The notes beneath the pieces were generated by a model. It was not told where the DNA came from. It saw nothing but the letters and a program-made list of their open reading frames with translations, and did no database searches. Made by a program: the position numbers and the translations under genes. A stretch of 64,000 nt of DNA, from positions 310,001 to 374,000 of the forward strand of contig NZ_JAVBIK010000001.1 of NCBI RefSeq assembly GCF_032193805.1. Direction: 5' to 3'. The stretch is from Rhodoferax potami (lineage in GTDB: Bacteria > Pseudomonadota > Gammaproteobacteria > Burkholderiales > Burkholderiaceae_C). Below, piece by piece: positions 47,281 through 56,518 of this stretch (within the stretch, counting starts at the first letter, position 1; the number at the start of each line of letters is the position of its first letter).

Positions 47281-48258
47281 ATGCATGCCTGGCTATGCGA
47301 AGACCCCACAGGCGTTGACGCCTTGAATTGGAAGGAACTACCAACCCCTGAGCCCAGGGCCGGAGAGGTCCTGTTGGAGATTCACGCTGCAAGCTTGAAC
47401 TTTCCAGACCTGCTGATTGTTCAAAACAAGTACCAAATGAAGCCCGCACTGCCCTTCGTGCCAGGTTCAGAGTACGCCGGAATCGTGGTTGCAGTCGGTG
47501 AAGGCGTCACCCATTTGAAAGTGGGCCAAGCAGTCGCATGCCTCAGTGGTACCGGCGGTTTTGCGACACACACGATCGCACCCGCTGCCATGTGTATGCC
47601 GCTTCCCTTAGGGTTCCCGATGGTGGATGCCGCAGCATTCATCATGACCTATGCGACTTCACACCATGCATTGCTAGACCGTGGGCAACTGAAGGCAGGT
47701 GAAACGGTCTTGATTTTGGGCGCCGCTGGCGGCGTGGGCACTGCGGCCATCCAGATTGCCAAAGCCGCGGGGGCCAAAGTGATTGCCGCTGGCTCGAGCG
47801 CAGAAAAATGCGAACTTTGTACCCGTATCGGCGCCGATGCCACGATCAACTACAGCACCGAGAACCTGCGCGATGCCCTGAAGGCACTGACGCAAGGACG
47901 CGGACCTGATGTGATCTACGATCCTGTGGGTGAGGATCTTGCAGAACCGGCATTCCGCTCCATCGCATGGCGCGGTCGCTACTTGGTCGTGGGTTTTGCC
48001 GCAGGCCCTATTCCGGCGCTTCCCTTCAACTTGGCGCTCCTGAAAGGCGCTTCTATCGTAGGCGTCTTCTGGGGCGACTTTGCCAAGAAAGAGCCGGGTG
48101 CCAATGCCAAAATGATGCAAGAACTTGTCGGCTGGTACATGCAGGGAAAAATCAAGCCAGTGATTGACCGCACCCTGCCGATGGGCGAAGCCAAAGCCGC
48201 TTACGCGCATATGGGTTCACGCAAAGTAATGGGCAAAGTGGTCCTGGTGAATAGTTGA
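47281..48258 (+). CDS. NADPH:quinone oxidoreductase family protein (zinc-free MDR)
   Basis: 325-residue medium-chain dehydrogenase/reductase of the quinone oxidoreductase type. GroES-like N-terminal domain with S-L-N-F-P-D-L-L near residue 40 and G-S-E-Y-A-G near 63; Rossmann motif G-A-A-G-G-V-G-T-A-A near residue 145. It lacks the zinc-binding cysteines of alcohol dehydrogenases. The physiological substrate is unknown. ATG 47281 gives the conserved start; the upstream frame is not supported. Followed by a terminator. Confidence 0.92.
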   Translation: MHAWLCEDPTGVDALNWKELPTPEPRAGEVLLEIHAASLNFPDLLIVQNKYQMKPALPFVPGSEYAGIVVAVGEGVTHLKVGQAVACLSGTGGFATHTIAPAAMCMPLPLGFPMVDAAAFIMTYATSHHALLDRGQLKAGETVLILGAAGGVGTAAIQIAKAAGAKVIAAGSSAEKCELCTRIGADATINYSTENLRDALKALTQGRGPDVIYDPVGEDLAEPAFRSIAWRGRYLVVGFAAGPIPALPFNLALLKGASIVGVFWGDFAKKEPGANAKMMQELVGWYMQGKIKPVIDRTLPMGEAKAAYAHMGSRKVMGKVVLVNS

Positions 48259-48294
48259 AATCAGCCGGTCGCCACTTTTCAAACCTACAAAAAC

Positions 48295-48326
48295 AAAAAC
48301 CCGCTAACTTGCGTTAGCGGGTTTTT
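48295..48326. terminator. Bidirectional terminator between the quinone oxidoreductase gene and tRNA-His
   Basis: AAAAACCCGCTAAC, TTGC loop region, GTTAGCGGGTTTTT. A perfect stem with T-runs on both strands; it serves both the plus-strand gene and the convergent tRNA. Confidence 0.88.
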
Positions 48327-48331
48327 CAAAC

Positions 48332-48408
48332 TGGGGTGGCTGATGGGGCTCGAACCCACGACAACAGGAATCACAATCCTGGACTCTACCAACTGAGCTA
48401 CAGCCACC
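48332..48408 (-). tRNA. tRNA-His (anticodon GTG)
   Basis: 77-base cloverleaf on the minus strand. The acceptor stem has eight pairs, including the His-specific extra G at position -1 paired with C73 (GGTGGCTG / CAGCCACC), and the CCA end is encoded. D-arm AGCTCAGTTGGTAGAGT, anticodon stem-loop CAGGATTGTGATTCCTG with GTG, T-arm GTGGGTTCGAGCCCCAT. A terminator lies just downstream. Confidence 0.97.
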
Positions 48409-48468
48409 ATAGAAATAAATTATAACCCGAATTTCCGGCTCTTTTTCAATTCAAGCCGGTTTTGGGTC

Positions 48469-50367
48469 TCAAGGTGCAGGTACCTTCATCTGCACTTTGA
48501 AACGCTGCTTCAAGCCTTCATAGTAAGCGGCGCTCTCAGCTGCAGCCACCCATTGGGCGTATTGCGCTTGTTCCTGCTTGGATTTTGCCTCTTCCACTGC
48601 AGTGCGCTGCAGAACCTTGTTGACTCGCACAATGGCGTAGCCCTGTGTCCCCAAGTCAACGCCCACGAATGCGGGGAGCTTGGCAGGACTGGCACGCAGA
48701 GCAGCGTCTACTATTGCGCCTTGCAAGCCTTGGCTCGCATCACGTGACATCGTCACTGCGGCAGCGAAGCTGACACTTGACGGGTCTTTTTGCACCGAGG
48801 CTAATTTCTCGGCCCCTTCTTTTTTCGCCTGCTCCAGCGCCCGGCTAGCGATCAAACGATCCCGCACCAGAGGCTTGACTTCTGCCAACGACAGGGCACG
48901 CGCAGGGCTGTAAGAGAGGATCCGTGCAGATACCAACTGATTGGCGCCAAGTTCAAGGGCTTCCGTATTGCGCTTGTTCTCCAGCGAGTCAGCGCTAAAA
49001 ATAGCCTCTAAAAAGCGGCTGTTGGCGAGAGGACCAGTAGCACCCGGCTGCACCGCACGCTGAACACCGTCCGCTGTCTTCACTACGAGCTTCAGACGAT
49101 CGGCGACAGGCGCCAAGCTGTCCGATTGCTCGTAAACACCATTGGTAAATGATTCAGCCGCTTCAGCAAATTTCCGTTGCGCCAGTTGCGCCCGCAGCTC
49201 TGGCTCTAGACTGGCTTTGACCTCGTCAAAAGACGGCTGTTTGGCGCTCTTGATGTCCGCCAATTTGATGATGTGGAAGCCAAAATCAGACTCCACCAGA
49301 TCGCTGATGTCACCCTTTTTCAGGGAGAAAGCTGCATCTTCAAAAGGCTTCACCATGGCGCCACGACCGAAGTAGTCCAAATCGCCACCGCGGACAGCAG
49401 ATCCGGCATCTTGCGAATTCTTTTTGGCGACCTCTGCAAAGGTCTCGGGTGCTTTGCGAACTTGGGCGAGCAGCGCAGCGGCGCGTTCTTGAGCCTTGGT
49501 ACGCTCAGCCGCAGGCATGTCCTTCGGCGCATTGATCAAAATATGGCTCGCACGTCGCTCTTCCTGGGCACTGAAACGGCTTGCGTTTTGATCGAAGTAA
49601 GACTTCAAATCAGCGTCGCTCACCACAACCGATTTCTTCAGCGCTTCAATATCAAGCAGCACATATTCAATGTTGGCGGTTTCAGTGGACTGAAACTGCG
49701 CAGTGTTCGCTTGAAAGTAGGCTTCAATATCAGCCTCAGAAGGATTTACCTTCGCAACAAAATCTGCCGGCCCGAAGCGGGTTACTTGAATTTCGCGGCG
49801 CTCAAAAAAAGCGTTGAGCGCAATGTCCGCCAATGCTTTCGGTGAAAAAGCGGTAGACGAAATGGCCGACTCCACCTGCATCAACGAGAGATCGCGGCGC
49901 ACACGCGCTTCAAAGCCTTCTGGCGTCAGCCCTTGGCTTGCCGCCAATTGCCGGTAACGCTCCATGTCCACGGTACCGTCGGGTTTGCGGAGACCTGCAA
50001 TCGTCGGGTTTTGCTGCAACTCTCGCGCCAGGCGGGCATTGCTCATGGTGAGGTGCGACGCTTGAACAGCCTCGGCCATCACCTTGTCACGTACCAAACG
50101 TTCAAGTGTCGCGTAACGTGCTTGGGGGGAATCCAGGAGCTTGGGATCCAAATTGGGTACGGAGGTGCGCAGTCTGTCGACTTCGTTTTTGTGGGCAAAG
50201 TCCCATTCTTCTTGGGTAATCTTTGCTTTGCCAACGGTCGCTACCGTTGCGCCCTGATCTGCCATGCTTTTGTAACCATCAACCCCCACCAACACAAAGG
50301 CGGGAATGAGTAGCAAGAACATCAAGAACATCAACACCTTGGTGTGCTTGCGAACAAAATCGAACAT
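48469..50367 (-). CDS. ppiD: Periplasmic folding chaperone PpiD (SurA N-domain/parvulin type)
   Basis: 632-residue inner-membrane-anchored chaperone at the SecYEG exit. One N-terminal membrane helix (about 11-30, K-V-L-M-F-L-M-F-L-L-L-I-P-A-F-V-L-V), a SurA-N-like helical region (about 35-190), a parvulin domain (about 265-365: A-S-H-I-L-I, then D-L-D-Y-F-G-R-G-A-M-V-K-P-F and F-G-F-H-I-I-K-L) and a second, degenerate C-terminal half. GGAGAG lies 7 bases before the ATG. Only 27 bases separate the start from the tRNA-Val terminator. Confidence 0.93.
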   Translation of the reverse strand: MFDFVRKHTKVLMFLMFLLLIPAFVLVGVDGYKSMADQGATVATVGKAKITQEEWDFAHKNEVDRLRTSVPNLDPKLLDSPQARYATLERLVRDKVMAEAVQASHLTMSNARLARELQQNPTIAGLRKPDGTVDMERYRQLAASQGLTPEGFEARVRRDLSLMQVESAISSTAFSPKALADIALNAFFERREIQVTRFGPADFVAKVNPSEADIEAYFQANTAQFQSTETANIEYVLLDIEALKKSVVVSDADLKSYFDQNASRFSAQEERRASHILINAPKDMPAAERTKAQERAAALLAQVRKAPETFAEVAKKNSQDAGSAVRGGDLDYFGRGAMVKPFEDAAFSLKKGDISDLVESDFGFHIIKLADIKSAKQPSFDEVKASLEPELRAQLAQRKFAEAAESFTNGVYEQSDSLAPVADRLKLVVKTADGVQRAVQPGATGPLANSRFLEAIFSADSLENKRNTEALELGANQLVSARILSYSPARALSLAEVKPLVRDRLIASRALEQAKKEGAEKLASVQKDPSSVSFAAAVTMSRDASQGLQGAIVDAALRASPAKLPAFVGVDLGTQGYAIVRVNKVLQRTAVEEAKSKQEQAQYAQWVAAAESAAYYEGLKQRFKVQMKVPAP

Positions 50368-50394
50368 GCGCTAACTCTCCATTTGAACAACAAA

Positions 50395-50419
50395 AAAGGC
50401 GAACAAACTGTTCGCCTTT
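50395..50419 (-). terminator. Terminator after tRNA-Val
   Basis: On the minus strand AAAGGCGAAC, AGTTT loop, GTTCGCCTTT followed by more T. It lies 12 bases past the tRNA-Val 3' end and just before the ppiD ribosome-binding site. Confidence 0.88.
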
Positions 50420-50431
50420 GCTGGGTAGGGG

Positions 50432-50507
50432 TGGTGGGTGATGACGGGCTCGAACCGCCGACATTCTGCGTGTAAGGCAGACGCTCTACCAACTGAGCTA
50501 ATCACCC
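50432..50507 (-). tRNA. tRNA-Val (anticodon TAC)
   Basis: 76-base cloverleaf on the minus strand: acceptor GGGTGAT / ATCACCC with A73 and an encoded CCA, D-arm AGCTCAGTTGGTAGAGC, anticodon stem-loop TCTGCCTTACACGCAGA (TAC), T-arm GGCGGTTCGAGCCCGTC. It lies 16 bases after hupB and before a strong terminator, so it may be cotranscribed with hupB. Confidence 0.97.
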
Positions 50508-50523
50508 TCCCGGAAACCGATTT

Positions 50524-50796
50524 TCAGTTCAGGGCATCTTTCAATGCTTTACCTGGACGGAATTTTGGAACTTTTGCTGCCTTGATTTTAATCGCATCGC
50601 CAGTGCGGGGATTGCGACCAGTGCGCGCAGCGCGCTTGCCAACTGCAAATGTACCAAAACCTACGAGCGACACTGTACCGCCTTTTTTCAAGGTCGTCTT
50701 CACGGCACCGATGGTGGACTCCAAAGCGCGTGTAGCAGCAGCCTTCGAAATATCTGCGTGCTTGGCAATGTGCTCGATCAATTCTGTTTTGTTCAC
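50524..50796 (-). CDS. hupB: DNA-binding protein HU-beta
   Basis: 90-residue histone-like protein that bends and compacts DNA. Complete HU fold: [11 protein letters not shown] at the start, [21 protein letters not shown] at residues 46-66 including the arm tip with the Pro that intercalates into DNA, and [12 protein letters not shown] near the C-terminus. The gene is followed by tRNA-Val and ppiD; hupB next to ppiD is a common proteobacterial arrangement. Confidence 0.97.
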   Translation of the reverse strand: MNKTELIEHIAKHADISKAAATRALESTIGAVKTTLKKGGTVSLVGFGTFAVGKRAARTGRNPRTGDAIKIKAAKVPKFRPGKALKDALN

Positions 50797-51035
50797 AAGG
50801 GCCCCTTAATCGGAAACGGAGTTAGACAATGTCTCTTCAAATTTCTGGTGATTCGCCTCAGGGCGCTTCGGCTTAACCGGGCACCGCAAATCACGCTTTT
50901 CTGCGACTGATTTCGATCAGCGCGGAGGCGAATTCTAGACTGAATTCCGGGCCCTTCTCATCAACGCACAAGTTTTTTATTGTGAGCTTTTGTCAGCGAC
51001 CCGAAAGCAAGATGCGCAAACCGCATCCGCAGCGA

Positions 51036-51611
51036 TTACGAGGCACGGGCCCGGATCTCAGGGATTGCCTTTTGCAAGTAGTACACCATGGACCACACAG
51101 TCAAGACGGCCGCCCCCCACATCAACCAAACGCCCCACAGGTGGGTATCAATCACGCCGAACAACATGCCGTTAAAAAGCAGAAAGGGGATCGCCACCAT
51201 CTGGACCACCGTCTTGAGTTTGCCGATCATGTGGACAGCCACGCTCTTGCTTGCTCCGATTTGCGCCATCCACTCACGCAGGGCAGAAATCGCGATCTCC
51301 CGCCCGATGATGATCAATGCGACAAAAACATCCGCACGCTGTAAGTGCACCAGCACGAGCACACATGCACACACTAAAAACTTGTCGGCTACCGGATCCA
51401 GAAAGGCCCCAAATGAAGAGGCCTGGTTCAGCTTGCGAGCCAGATAGCCATCGAGCCAATCGGTCAAGGCGAACAGCACAAACATTACCGTTGCAGCCAG
51501 GTTTTTTTCGTAATCGCTGGCCATGCTACCTGGCAGGTAGAACACGCCCACAATGAGGGGAATCGCGAAGATCCGCGCCCAGGTCATGATGGTGGGGATG
51601 GTGGTAAACAT
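51036..51611 (-). CDS. pgsA: CDP-diacylglycerol-glycerol-3-phosphate 3-phosphatidyltransferase
   Basis: 191-residue inner-membrane enzyme making phosphatidylglycerol phosphate. The CDP-alcohol phosphatidyltransferase motif D-x2-D-G-x2-A-R-x8-G-x3-D-x3-D is complete (D-W-L-D-G-Y-L-A-R, then G-A-F-L-D-P-V-A-D-K, about residues 50-75), with several membrane helices. ATG 51611 gives the standard M-F-T-T-I-P-T-I-M-T-W start; the longer frame to 51731 overlaps uvrC and is rejected. It lies 19 bases after uvrC, the usual pair in this group. Confidence 0.95.
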   Translation of the reverse strand: MFTTIPTIMTWARIFAIPLIVGVFYLPGSMASDYEKNLAATVMFVLFALTDWLDGYLARKLNQASSFGAFLDPVADKFLVCACVLVLVHLQRADVFVALIIIGREIAISALREWMAQIGASKSVAVHMIGKLKTVVQMVAIPFLLFNGMLFGVIDTHLWGVWLMWGAAVLTVWSMVYYLQKAIPEIRARAS

Positions 51612-51630
51612 GTCGGGATTGTGGCACGGC

Positions 51631-53601
51631 TCAATGCAGCGCCCGGTAGATTTCCTCCGCCAATTCACGCGATATACCTTCGACCGATGCAATGTCTTGC
51701 GCACTGGCCTGCTCCACGCCGCGAACCCCACCGAAACGCTGCAACAAGCGCGCCCGCCGCTTGGGGCCTATGCCGGGTATTTCCTCCAACTTGCTGCCAC
51801 CCGTTCGCACCTTGGCGCGGGCTGCCCGCATTCCCGTAATAGCGAAGCGGTGGGCTTCGTCGCGGATTTGAGCAACCAACATCAGGGCAGCCGAGTCAGC
51901 ACCAAGGTACACCTTGTCTCTGCCATCGGCAAACACCAATTCCTCAAGACCTACTTTGCGGCCCTCACCTTTCTCGACACCGACGATCAGCGACAAATCC
52001 AGGCCCAGGCTCTCGAAGACCTCCCTCGCCATGGACACCTGCCCCTTGCCGCCGTCCACCAACACGAGGTCCGGCAACCGGGCGTTGCTGGCCAAAGTGG
52101 TTCCGATGTGCTTGGCTTCACGCACCGCCTCTGCAATCTTGCTGTAACGCCGGGTGAGCACCTGACGCATCGCTGCGTAATCATCGCCACCGGTGATGCC
52201 ATCGATGTTGAATCGCCGGTACTCAGCGTTCTGCATCTTGTGCTGCTGAAACACCACGCACGAAGCCTGTGTAGCCTCCCCTGCCGTGTGTGAAATATCG
52301 AAACACTCGATCCGCAGATCATCCAAGTTGTCCATCGCGAGATCCAAAGCATCCGCCAAGGCGCGTGTGCGAGCCTGCTGCGAGCCCTCTTCAGATAGCA
52401 AGCGCGCCAATTGAAGTGCTGCATTGGTTTGGGCCATTTCCAACCAAGCCCGGCGCTGCTCGCGGGGTTGGTGCACTGCCGCAGCCTTAACACCGGTTTG
52501 CTCTGCCAATGCCTGCATGAGCGCTTTGCTCACCGGCTCACTCACCACGAGCACCGAAGGCATGGGTACTTGTAAATAGTGCTGGGCGATAAAGGCCTCC
52601 AACACTTGCACTTCGACGGGCGGCGCGCTCGCCCCCTCGTCCGTCACATCCATGACCGAGGCATCTTCCACATGCACCGGGAAATACGGTCGGTCGCCCA
52701 AATGACGCCCACCCCGCACCATCGCCAGATTCACACAGGCTTTGCCGCCCTGCACCTTGACGGCCAAGATGTCCACATCCCGGTCTGACACGTTGTCGAC
52801 CGATTGCTGATGCAAAACATTGGAGAGCGCAGCGACTTGATTGCGCAACTCGGCGGCTTTCTCAAACTCCAGCTTGTCCGAGTGCGCCATCATGCGGGTC
52901 TCCAGCCCCCGCATGACGTCTTGCGCCTCCCCCTTCAGAAAGCGCTCGGCATTTGCCACATCCTGCGCGTAGTCCAGCGGCTGAATATGGCCGACACAAG
53001 GTCCTGAGCAGCGCTTGATCTGGTACAGCAAACAAGGGCGGGTGCGGTTGGCAAATATCGAGTCTTCACAGGTGCGCAAGCGGAACACCTTTTGCATCAA
53101 CAGAATGGCCTCTTTGACCGCCCACGCGCTGGGGTACGGGCCAAAGTAACGATGCTTTTTCTCGACCGCCCCCCGGTAATACGAGACCCGCGCAAATTCC
53201 ACCGGTTGCGGGGCCCGTGCTGCCACCGGGGGCTCGGCTGGAGCCAGTTTTTTGGGCACGGGAGGCGTACCCGTCATCTTCAAATAGGGGTAGCTCTTGT
53301 CATCCCTGAACAGAATGTTGTACTTGGGGTTCAGGGTTTTGATGAGGTTGTTTTCCAGCAGCAGCGCTTCCGCTTCGGAACGGACCACCGTGGTCTCCAT
53401 GCGCACAATCTTGCTGACCATGTGCCCGATACGGGTGCCGCCATGGTTCTTCTGAAAATAGCTGCTCACCCGCTTCTTTAGGTTGATGGCTTTGCCGACA
53501 TACAAGACCTGGCCATCCGCATCAAAATAACGATAGACGCCGGGCAAAGACGGCAACGCTGCCACTTCACGCAGTAGCTCTTCAGGATGGGTATCACTCA
53601 T
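51631..53601 (-). CDS. uvrC: Excinuclease ABC subunit UvrC
   Basis: 656-residue nuclease making both incisions in nucleotide excision repair. GIY-YIG domain at residues 14-95 (P-G-V-Y-R-Y-F, then V-L-Y-V-G-K-A), a UVR motif near 225 ([11 protein letters not shown]), the RNase H-like endonuclease domain (about 415-560, E-C-F-D-I-S-H-T and V-D-G-G-K-G-Q) and a C-terminal helix-hairpin-helix pair (I-P-G-I-G-P-K-R-R, then V-E-G-I-S). A Pro/Ala-rich insert of about 25 residues (near 115-140, [15 protein letters not shown]) separates Y-P-Y-L-K-M-T-G from V-S-Y-Y-R-G. Divergent from earP. Confidence 0.97.
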   Translation of the reverse strand: MSDTHPEELLREVAALPSLPGVYRYFDADGQVLYVGKAINLKKRVSSYFQKNHGGTRIGHMVSKIVRMETTVVRSEAEALLLENNLIKTLNPKYNILFRDDKSYPYLKMTGTPPVPKKLAPAEPPVAARAPQPVEFARVSYYRGAVEKKHRYFGPYPSAWAVKEAILLMQKVFRLRTCEDSIFANRTRPCLLYQIKRCSGPCVGHIQPLDYAQDVANAERFLKGEAQDVMRGLETRMMAHSDKLEFEKAAELRNQVAALSNVLHQQSVDNVSDRDVDILAVKVQGGKACVNLAMVRGGRHLGDRPYFPVHVEDASVMDVTDEGASAPPVEVQVLEAFIAQHYLQVPMPSVLVVSEPVSKALMQALAEQTGVKAAAVHQPREQRRAWLEMAQTNAALQLARLLSEEGSQQARTRALADALDLAMDNLDDLRIECFDISHTAGEATQASCVVFQQHKMQNAEYRRFNIDGITGGDDYAAMRQVLTRRYSKIAEAVREAKHIGTTLASNARLPDLVLVDGGKGQVSMAREVFESLGLDLSLIVGVEKGEGRKVGLEELVFADGRDKVYLGADSAALMLVAQIRDEAHRFAITGMRAARAKVRTGGSKLEEIPGIGPKRRARLLQRFGGVRGVEQASAQDIASVEGISRELAEEIYRALH

Positions 53602-53649
53602 GGGGCGCTATTGTCCGCCCAGTGGCGCCCCTTGTGCACAATCGGGCGC

Positions 53650-54849
53650 ATGTCCCTAGTCACCTCTACACCGACCTCCCACCACGACCCCGCACCACCA
53701 TGGCAATGGGATGTGTTCTGCCGAGTGATCGATAACTTCGGCGACATCGGCGTGTGCTGGCGCTTGTGCGCAGACCTCGCGAGCCGGGGCCACCACGTCC
53801 GTTTGTGGGCGGACGATAGCAGCCCGTTAACCTGGATGGCTCCCGGTGCGCGTGAGGGCCTATGGCCAGGCGTTCAAGTACTGGACTGGACACAGTCCCA
53901 AGACGCAACCTTTGTCGCACAACTGCCTGCCGCAAGCGTGTGGATTGAGGGATTCGGATGCGATATCGCTCCTGAATTCATAGCATTGCATGCAAGCCAC
54001 ATGAGCGCAAGCGCCTCAGAAGGCATCAAAACCCCGGTGTGGATCAACCTCGAATACCTGTCTGCAGAGGGTTATGTAGAGCGTTGTCACGCCCTACCCT
54101 CGCCGGTGATGCAGGGTCCCGCCAAAGGTCGGACCAAACATTTTTACTACCCCGGCTTTACCGCAGGCACGGGCGGCTTGCTGCGGGAATCCAAGCTGCT
54201 GGCAACCGCAGCGCAATGGGACCACACAAAGCGCTCCGACTGGCTGCGCAGCCATGGAGTGGCTTGGCAAGGCGAGCGGCTGATCAGCCTGTTTTGCTAC
54301 GAGCCCGAGGGCTTGGGCGCTGCACTTGCACATTGGATGCGCGGCCCCGAGCAGACGCTGCTGTTGGTTACCCCAGGCCGGGCTGCGCGGGCCGTACAAG
54401 CGGCATGGAGCACTGCTATAGAGGCTTCTGGTGTCCCTGAAGGTGAAAGCAAACTGCGTCTCCACCACCTTCCCGCGCTGACGCAGGCCGAGTTTGACGA
54501 TCTGCTGCGCAGCTGCGATGTCAACCTGGTTCGGGGAGAAGACTCGCTGGTGCGCGCACTATGGGCGGGCAAGCCTTTCCTGTGGCACATCTACCCCCAA
54601 GACGACGGGGCACACCTCTACAAGCTCAACGCCTTTCTGGACTGCCTGCAAGTCCCCGCCGGCTTGCGGACGCTCTTTGCCGCTTGGAATGGCCTCCCCT
54701 TGCCAAGCGGTGCCGAAGGCACCCCCATAGACTGGGCGCTGCTGCACGCCGAAGAATCTCGCATAGCAGCGCACCGCTGGTGCATTCAGCTGGCGGCTCA
54801 AGAGGACCTGGTCACAGCGCTGGTCAATTTCGTGGAGAAAAAGCGATAA
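53650..54849 (+). CDS. earP: Elongation factor P arginine rhamnosyltransferase EarP
   Basis: 399-residue GT-B glycosyltransferase that transfers rhamnose from dTDP-rhamnose to Arg32 of EF-P, which lets ribosomes pass proline runs. The motif [12 protein letters not shown] (catalytic Asp region) is near residue 30, [10 protein letters not shown] near 135 and [10 protein letters not shown] near 300. Residues about 107-127 ([16 protein letters not shown]) coincide with a dispersed repeat copy and look inserted. efp follows after 106 bases, the classic pairing. Confidence 0.95.
   Translation: MSLVTSTPTSHHDPAPPWQWDVFCRVIDNFGDIGVCWRLCADLASRGHHVRLWADDSSPLTWMAPGAREGLWPGVQVLDWTQSQDATFVAQLPAASVWIEGFGCDIAPEFIALHASHMSASASEGIKTPVWINLEYLSAEGYVERCHALPSPVMQGPAKGRTKHFYYPGFTAGTGGLLRESKLLATAAQWDHTKRSDWLRSHGVAWQGERLISLFCYEPEGLGAALAHWMRGPEQTLLLVTPGRAARAVQAAWSTAIEASGVPEGESKLRLHHLPALTQAEFDDLLRSCDVNLVRGEDSLVRALWAGKPFLWHIYPQDDGAHLYKLNAFLDCLQVPAGLRTLFAAWNGLPLPSGAEGTPIDWALLHAEESRIAAHRWCIQLAAQEDLVTALVNFVEKKR
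53971..54030 (+). repeat. Dispersed palindromic repeat, copy 10 (inside earP)
   Basis: CTGAATTCATAGC, spacer, TGCAAGCCACATGAGCGCAA then GCG. It has the AATTNATAGC arm and the GAGCGCAAGCG right arm seen in related copies. The match is weaker than for the copies at 34750 and 11344. Confidence 0.45.
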
Positions 54850-54955
54850 AATACGAAGCTTTGCTGAATTTGCCGCCCGAGTTTTGGGGCGATTCATGCC
54901 CCGCCGCAGACTGCGGCCTACAGTCGCACTTAGTGACACTCGCTCAAGCAACCCT

Positions 54956-55510
54956 ATGAAAATCGCACAAGAAATCCGCGCCGGCAACGTGATCATGCAC
55001 GGCAAAGACCCCATGGTCGTCCTGAAGACCGAATACAGCCGCGGCGGCCGCAACTCTGCCACCGTGCGCATGAAGCTCAAGAGCCTGATCGCTAACTTCG
55101 GTACCGAAGTCGTGTTCAAGGCCGACGACAAGATGGACCAGATCATCTTGGACAAGAAGGATTGCACCTACTCCTACTTCGCTGATCCCCTGTATGTCTG
55201 GATGGACGCTGACTACAACCAGTACGAAGTGGAATCGGAAAACATGGGCGATGCCCTGAACTACCTCGAAGACGGCATGACCGCTGAAGTGGTGTTCTAC
55301 GAAGGCAAGGCTATTTCTGTCGAATTGCCCACCAGCGTGGTGCGCGAAATTACCTGGACTGAACCTGCAGTCAAGGGCGACACCTCCGGCAAGGTGCTCA
55401 AGCCCGCCAAGATTGCTACCGGCTTCGAAATCGGCGTGCCAATTTTTGTGGCTCAAAACGATAAGGTCGAAATCGACACCCGCACCGGCGAATACCGTAA
55501 GCGCGTTTAA
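54956..55510 (+). CDS. efp: Elongation factor P
   Basis: 184-residue translation factor that relieves ribosome stalling at polyproline. It begins [11 protein letters not shown]. The modified residue is Arg32 (S-R-G-G-R-N-S), diagnostic of the EarP-rhamnosylated EF-P type rather than the lysine type, which agrees with the earP gene immediately upstream. ATG 54956 matches the family start; the frame continues upstream without homology. A terminator follows. Confidence 0.97.
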   Translation: MKIAQEIRAGNVIMHGKDPMVVLKTEYSRGGRNSATVRMKLKSLIANFGTEVVFKADDKMDQIILDKKDCTYSYFADPLYVWMDADYNQYEVESENMGDALNYLEDGMTAEVVFYEGKAISVELPTSVVREITWTEPAVKGDTSGKVLKPAKIATGFEIGVPIFVAQNDKVEIDTRTGEYRKRV

Positions 55511-55544
55511 TCCACGCGGTGCACTGGCCTTACCGGGCCTGCTC

Positions 55545-55572
55545 AAAAAAAGCTCCTTCGGGAGCTTTTTTT
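55545..55572 (+). terminator. Terminator after efp
   Basis: AAAAAAAGCTCC, TTC loop region, GGGAGCTTTTTTT. It lies 34 bases past the efp stop. Confidence 0.88.
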
Positions 55573-55648
55573 ATGCCTACGAATAAGTCGCAAAAAACGG
55601 CACGTCTCTTGCCTTCAGAGTGCCACGAAACTGCCGCACAATGAAGCC

Positions 55649-56518
55649 ATGGAAAACACGCAAAACCTCAACGAAAGCCGTATCGCCAACGCCTGGGCGG
55701 ACCTGCAAAACCACTCCGACCAAGGTGGTGCCCTCGACCAAGACGCCTACCGCCTGGCCTTCGCCGATCCCGAATTCCTGCTACGCCGCGAGACCCGTGG
55801 CATCCGCATCCAGCTCGAGATGCTCAAGCCCGACCTGGACCAGGCCGCACAGGGCGTGGACAACACCGTGGTGGTCTTTGGTAGCGCGCGCTTCCCGTCA
55901 CCCGAAGATGCCGAGGCGTTTGCTCAAGCCGCCGAATTGTCAGGGGATGCCCAACAAATCGCGGTGGCCAAGCGCCACTTGCGCAACGCCAAGCACTACG
56001 ACAACGCACGTTTGTTTGCCCGCTTGGTAGCCGGACACAGCGCCCGCAAACCCAAAGACCAGCGCTTGTTCATTTGCACCGGCGGTGGCCCCGGCATCAT
56101 GGAGGCGGCGAACCGCGGCGCCCACGAAATGGGTGCACTCACCCCCGGTCTGAACATCACCCTGCCGCATGAGCAACGTGCCAACCCCTACGTGACGCCG
56201 TCCTTGAGCTTCAAGTTTCACTACTTTGCCACCCGCAAAATGCACTTCATGATGCGGGCCAAAGCGCTGGTCGCTTTTCCTGGCGGCTTCGGCACCCTGG
56301 ACGAGCTGTTTGAAGTCATCACCCTGGTGCAGACCAAAAAGGCCAAGCCGGTCCCCATCATCCTATTCGGCACCGACTACTGGAAGCGCCTGATCAACAT
56401 GGATGTGCTGGTGGAAGAAGGTGCCATCTCGCCCGAAGACCTGAATCTGCTCCACTACACCGACGACCCGCAAGACGCCTGGGACGTGATCCGTAACTTT
56501 TACGGACTTCCGGTGTGA
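55649..56518 (+). CDS. LOG family protein (TIGR00730-like Rossmann fold)
   Basis: 289-residue protein of the LOG/lysine-decarboxylase-like Rossmann family, many members of which are cytokinin-activating phosphoribohydrolases or nucleotide 5'-monophosphate glycosidases. The signature G-G-G-P-G-I-M-E-A-A-N-R-G-A is near residue 148 and P-G-G-F-G-T-L-D-E near 210, the two halves of the active site. Residues 1-75 form an N-terminal extension typical of the longer proteobacterial subgroup. It overlaps the convergent MFS gene by 19 bases at the 3' end. Confidence 0.92.
   Translation: MENTQNLNESRIANAWADLQNHSDQGGALDQDAYRLAFADPEFLLRRETRGIRIQLEMLKPDLDQAAQGVDNTVVVFGSARFPSPEDAEAFAQAAELSGDAQQIAVAKRHLRNAKHYDNARLFARLVAGHSARKPKDQRLFICTGGGPGIMEAANRGAHEMGALTPGLNITLPHEQRANPYVTPSLSFKFHYFATRKMHFMMRAKALVAFPGGFGTLDELFEVITLVQTKKAKPVPIILFGTDYWKRLINMDVLVEEGAISPEDLNLLHYTDDPQDAWDVIRNFYGLPV

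Noticed and set aside
50797..51035. Interval between hupB and pgsA, checked for RNA genes
   Set aside because: No tRNA cloverleaf, clear terminator or conserved RNA was found; it probably holds the hupB promoter region and the pgsA 3' end.
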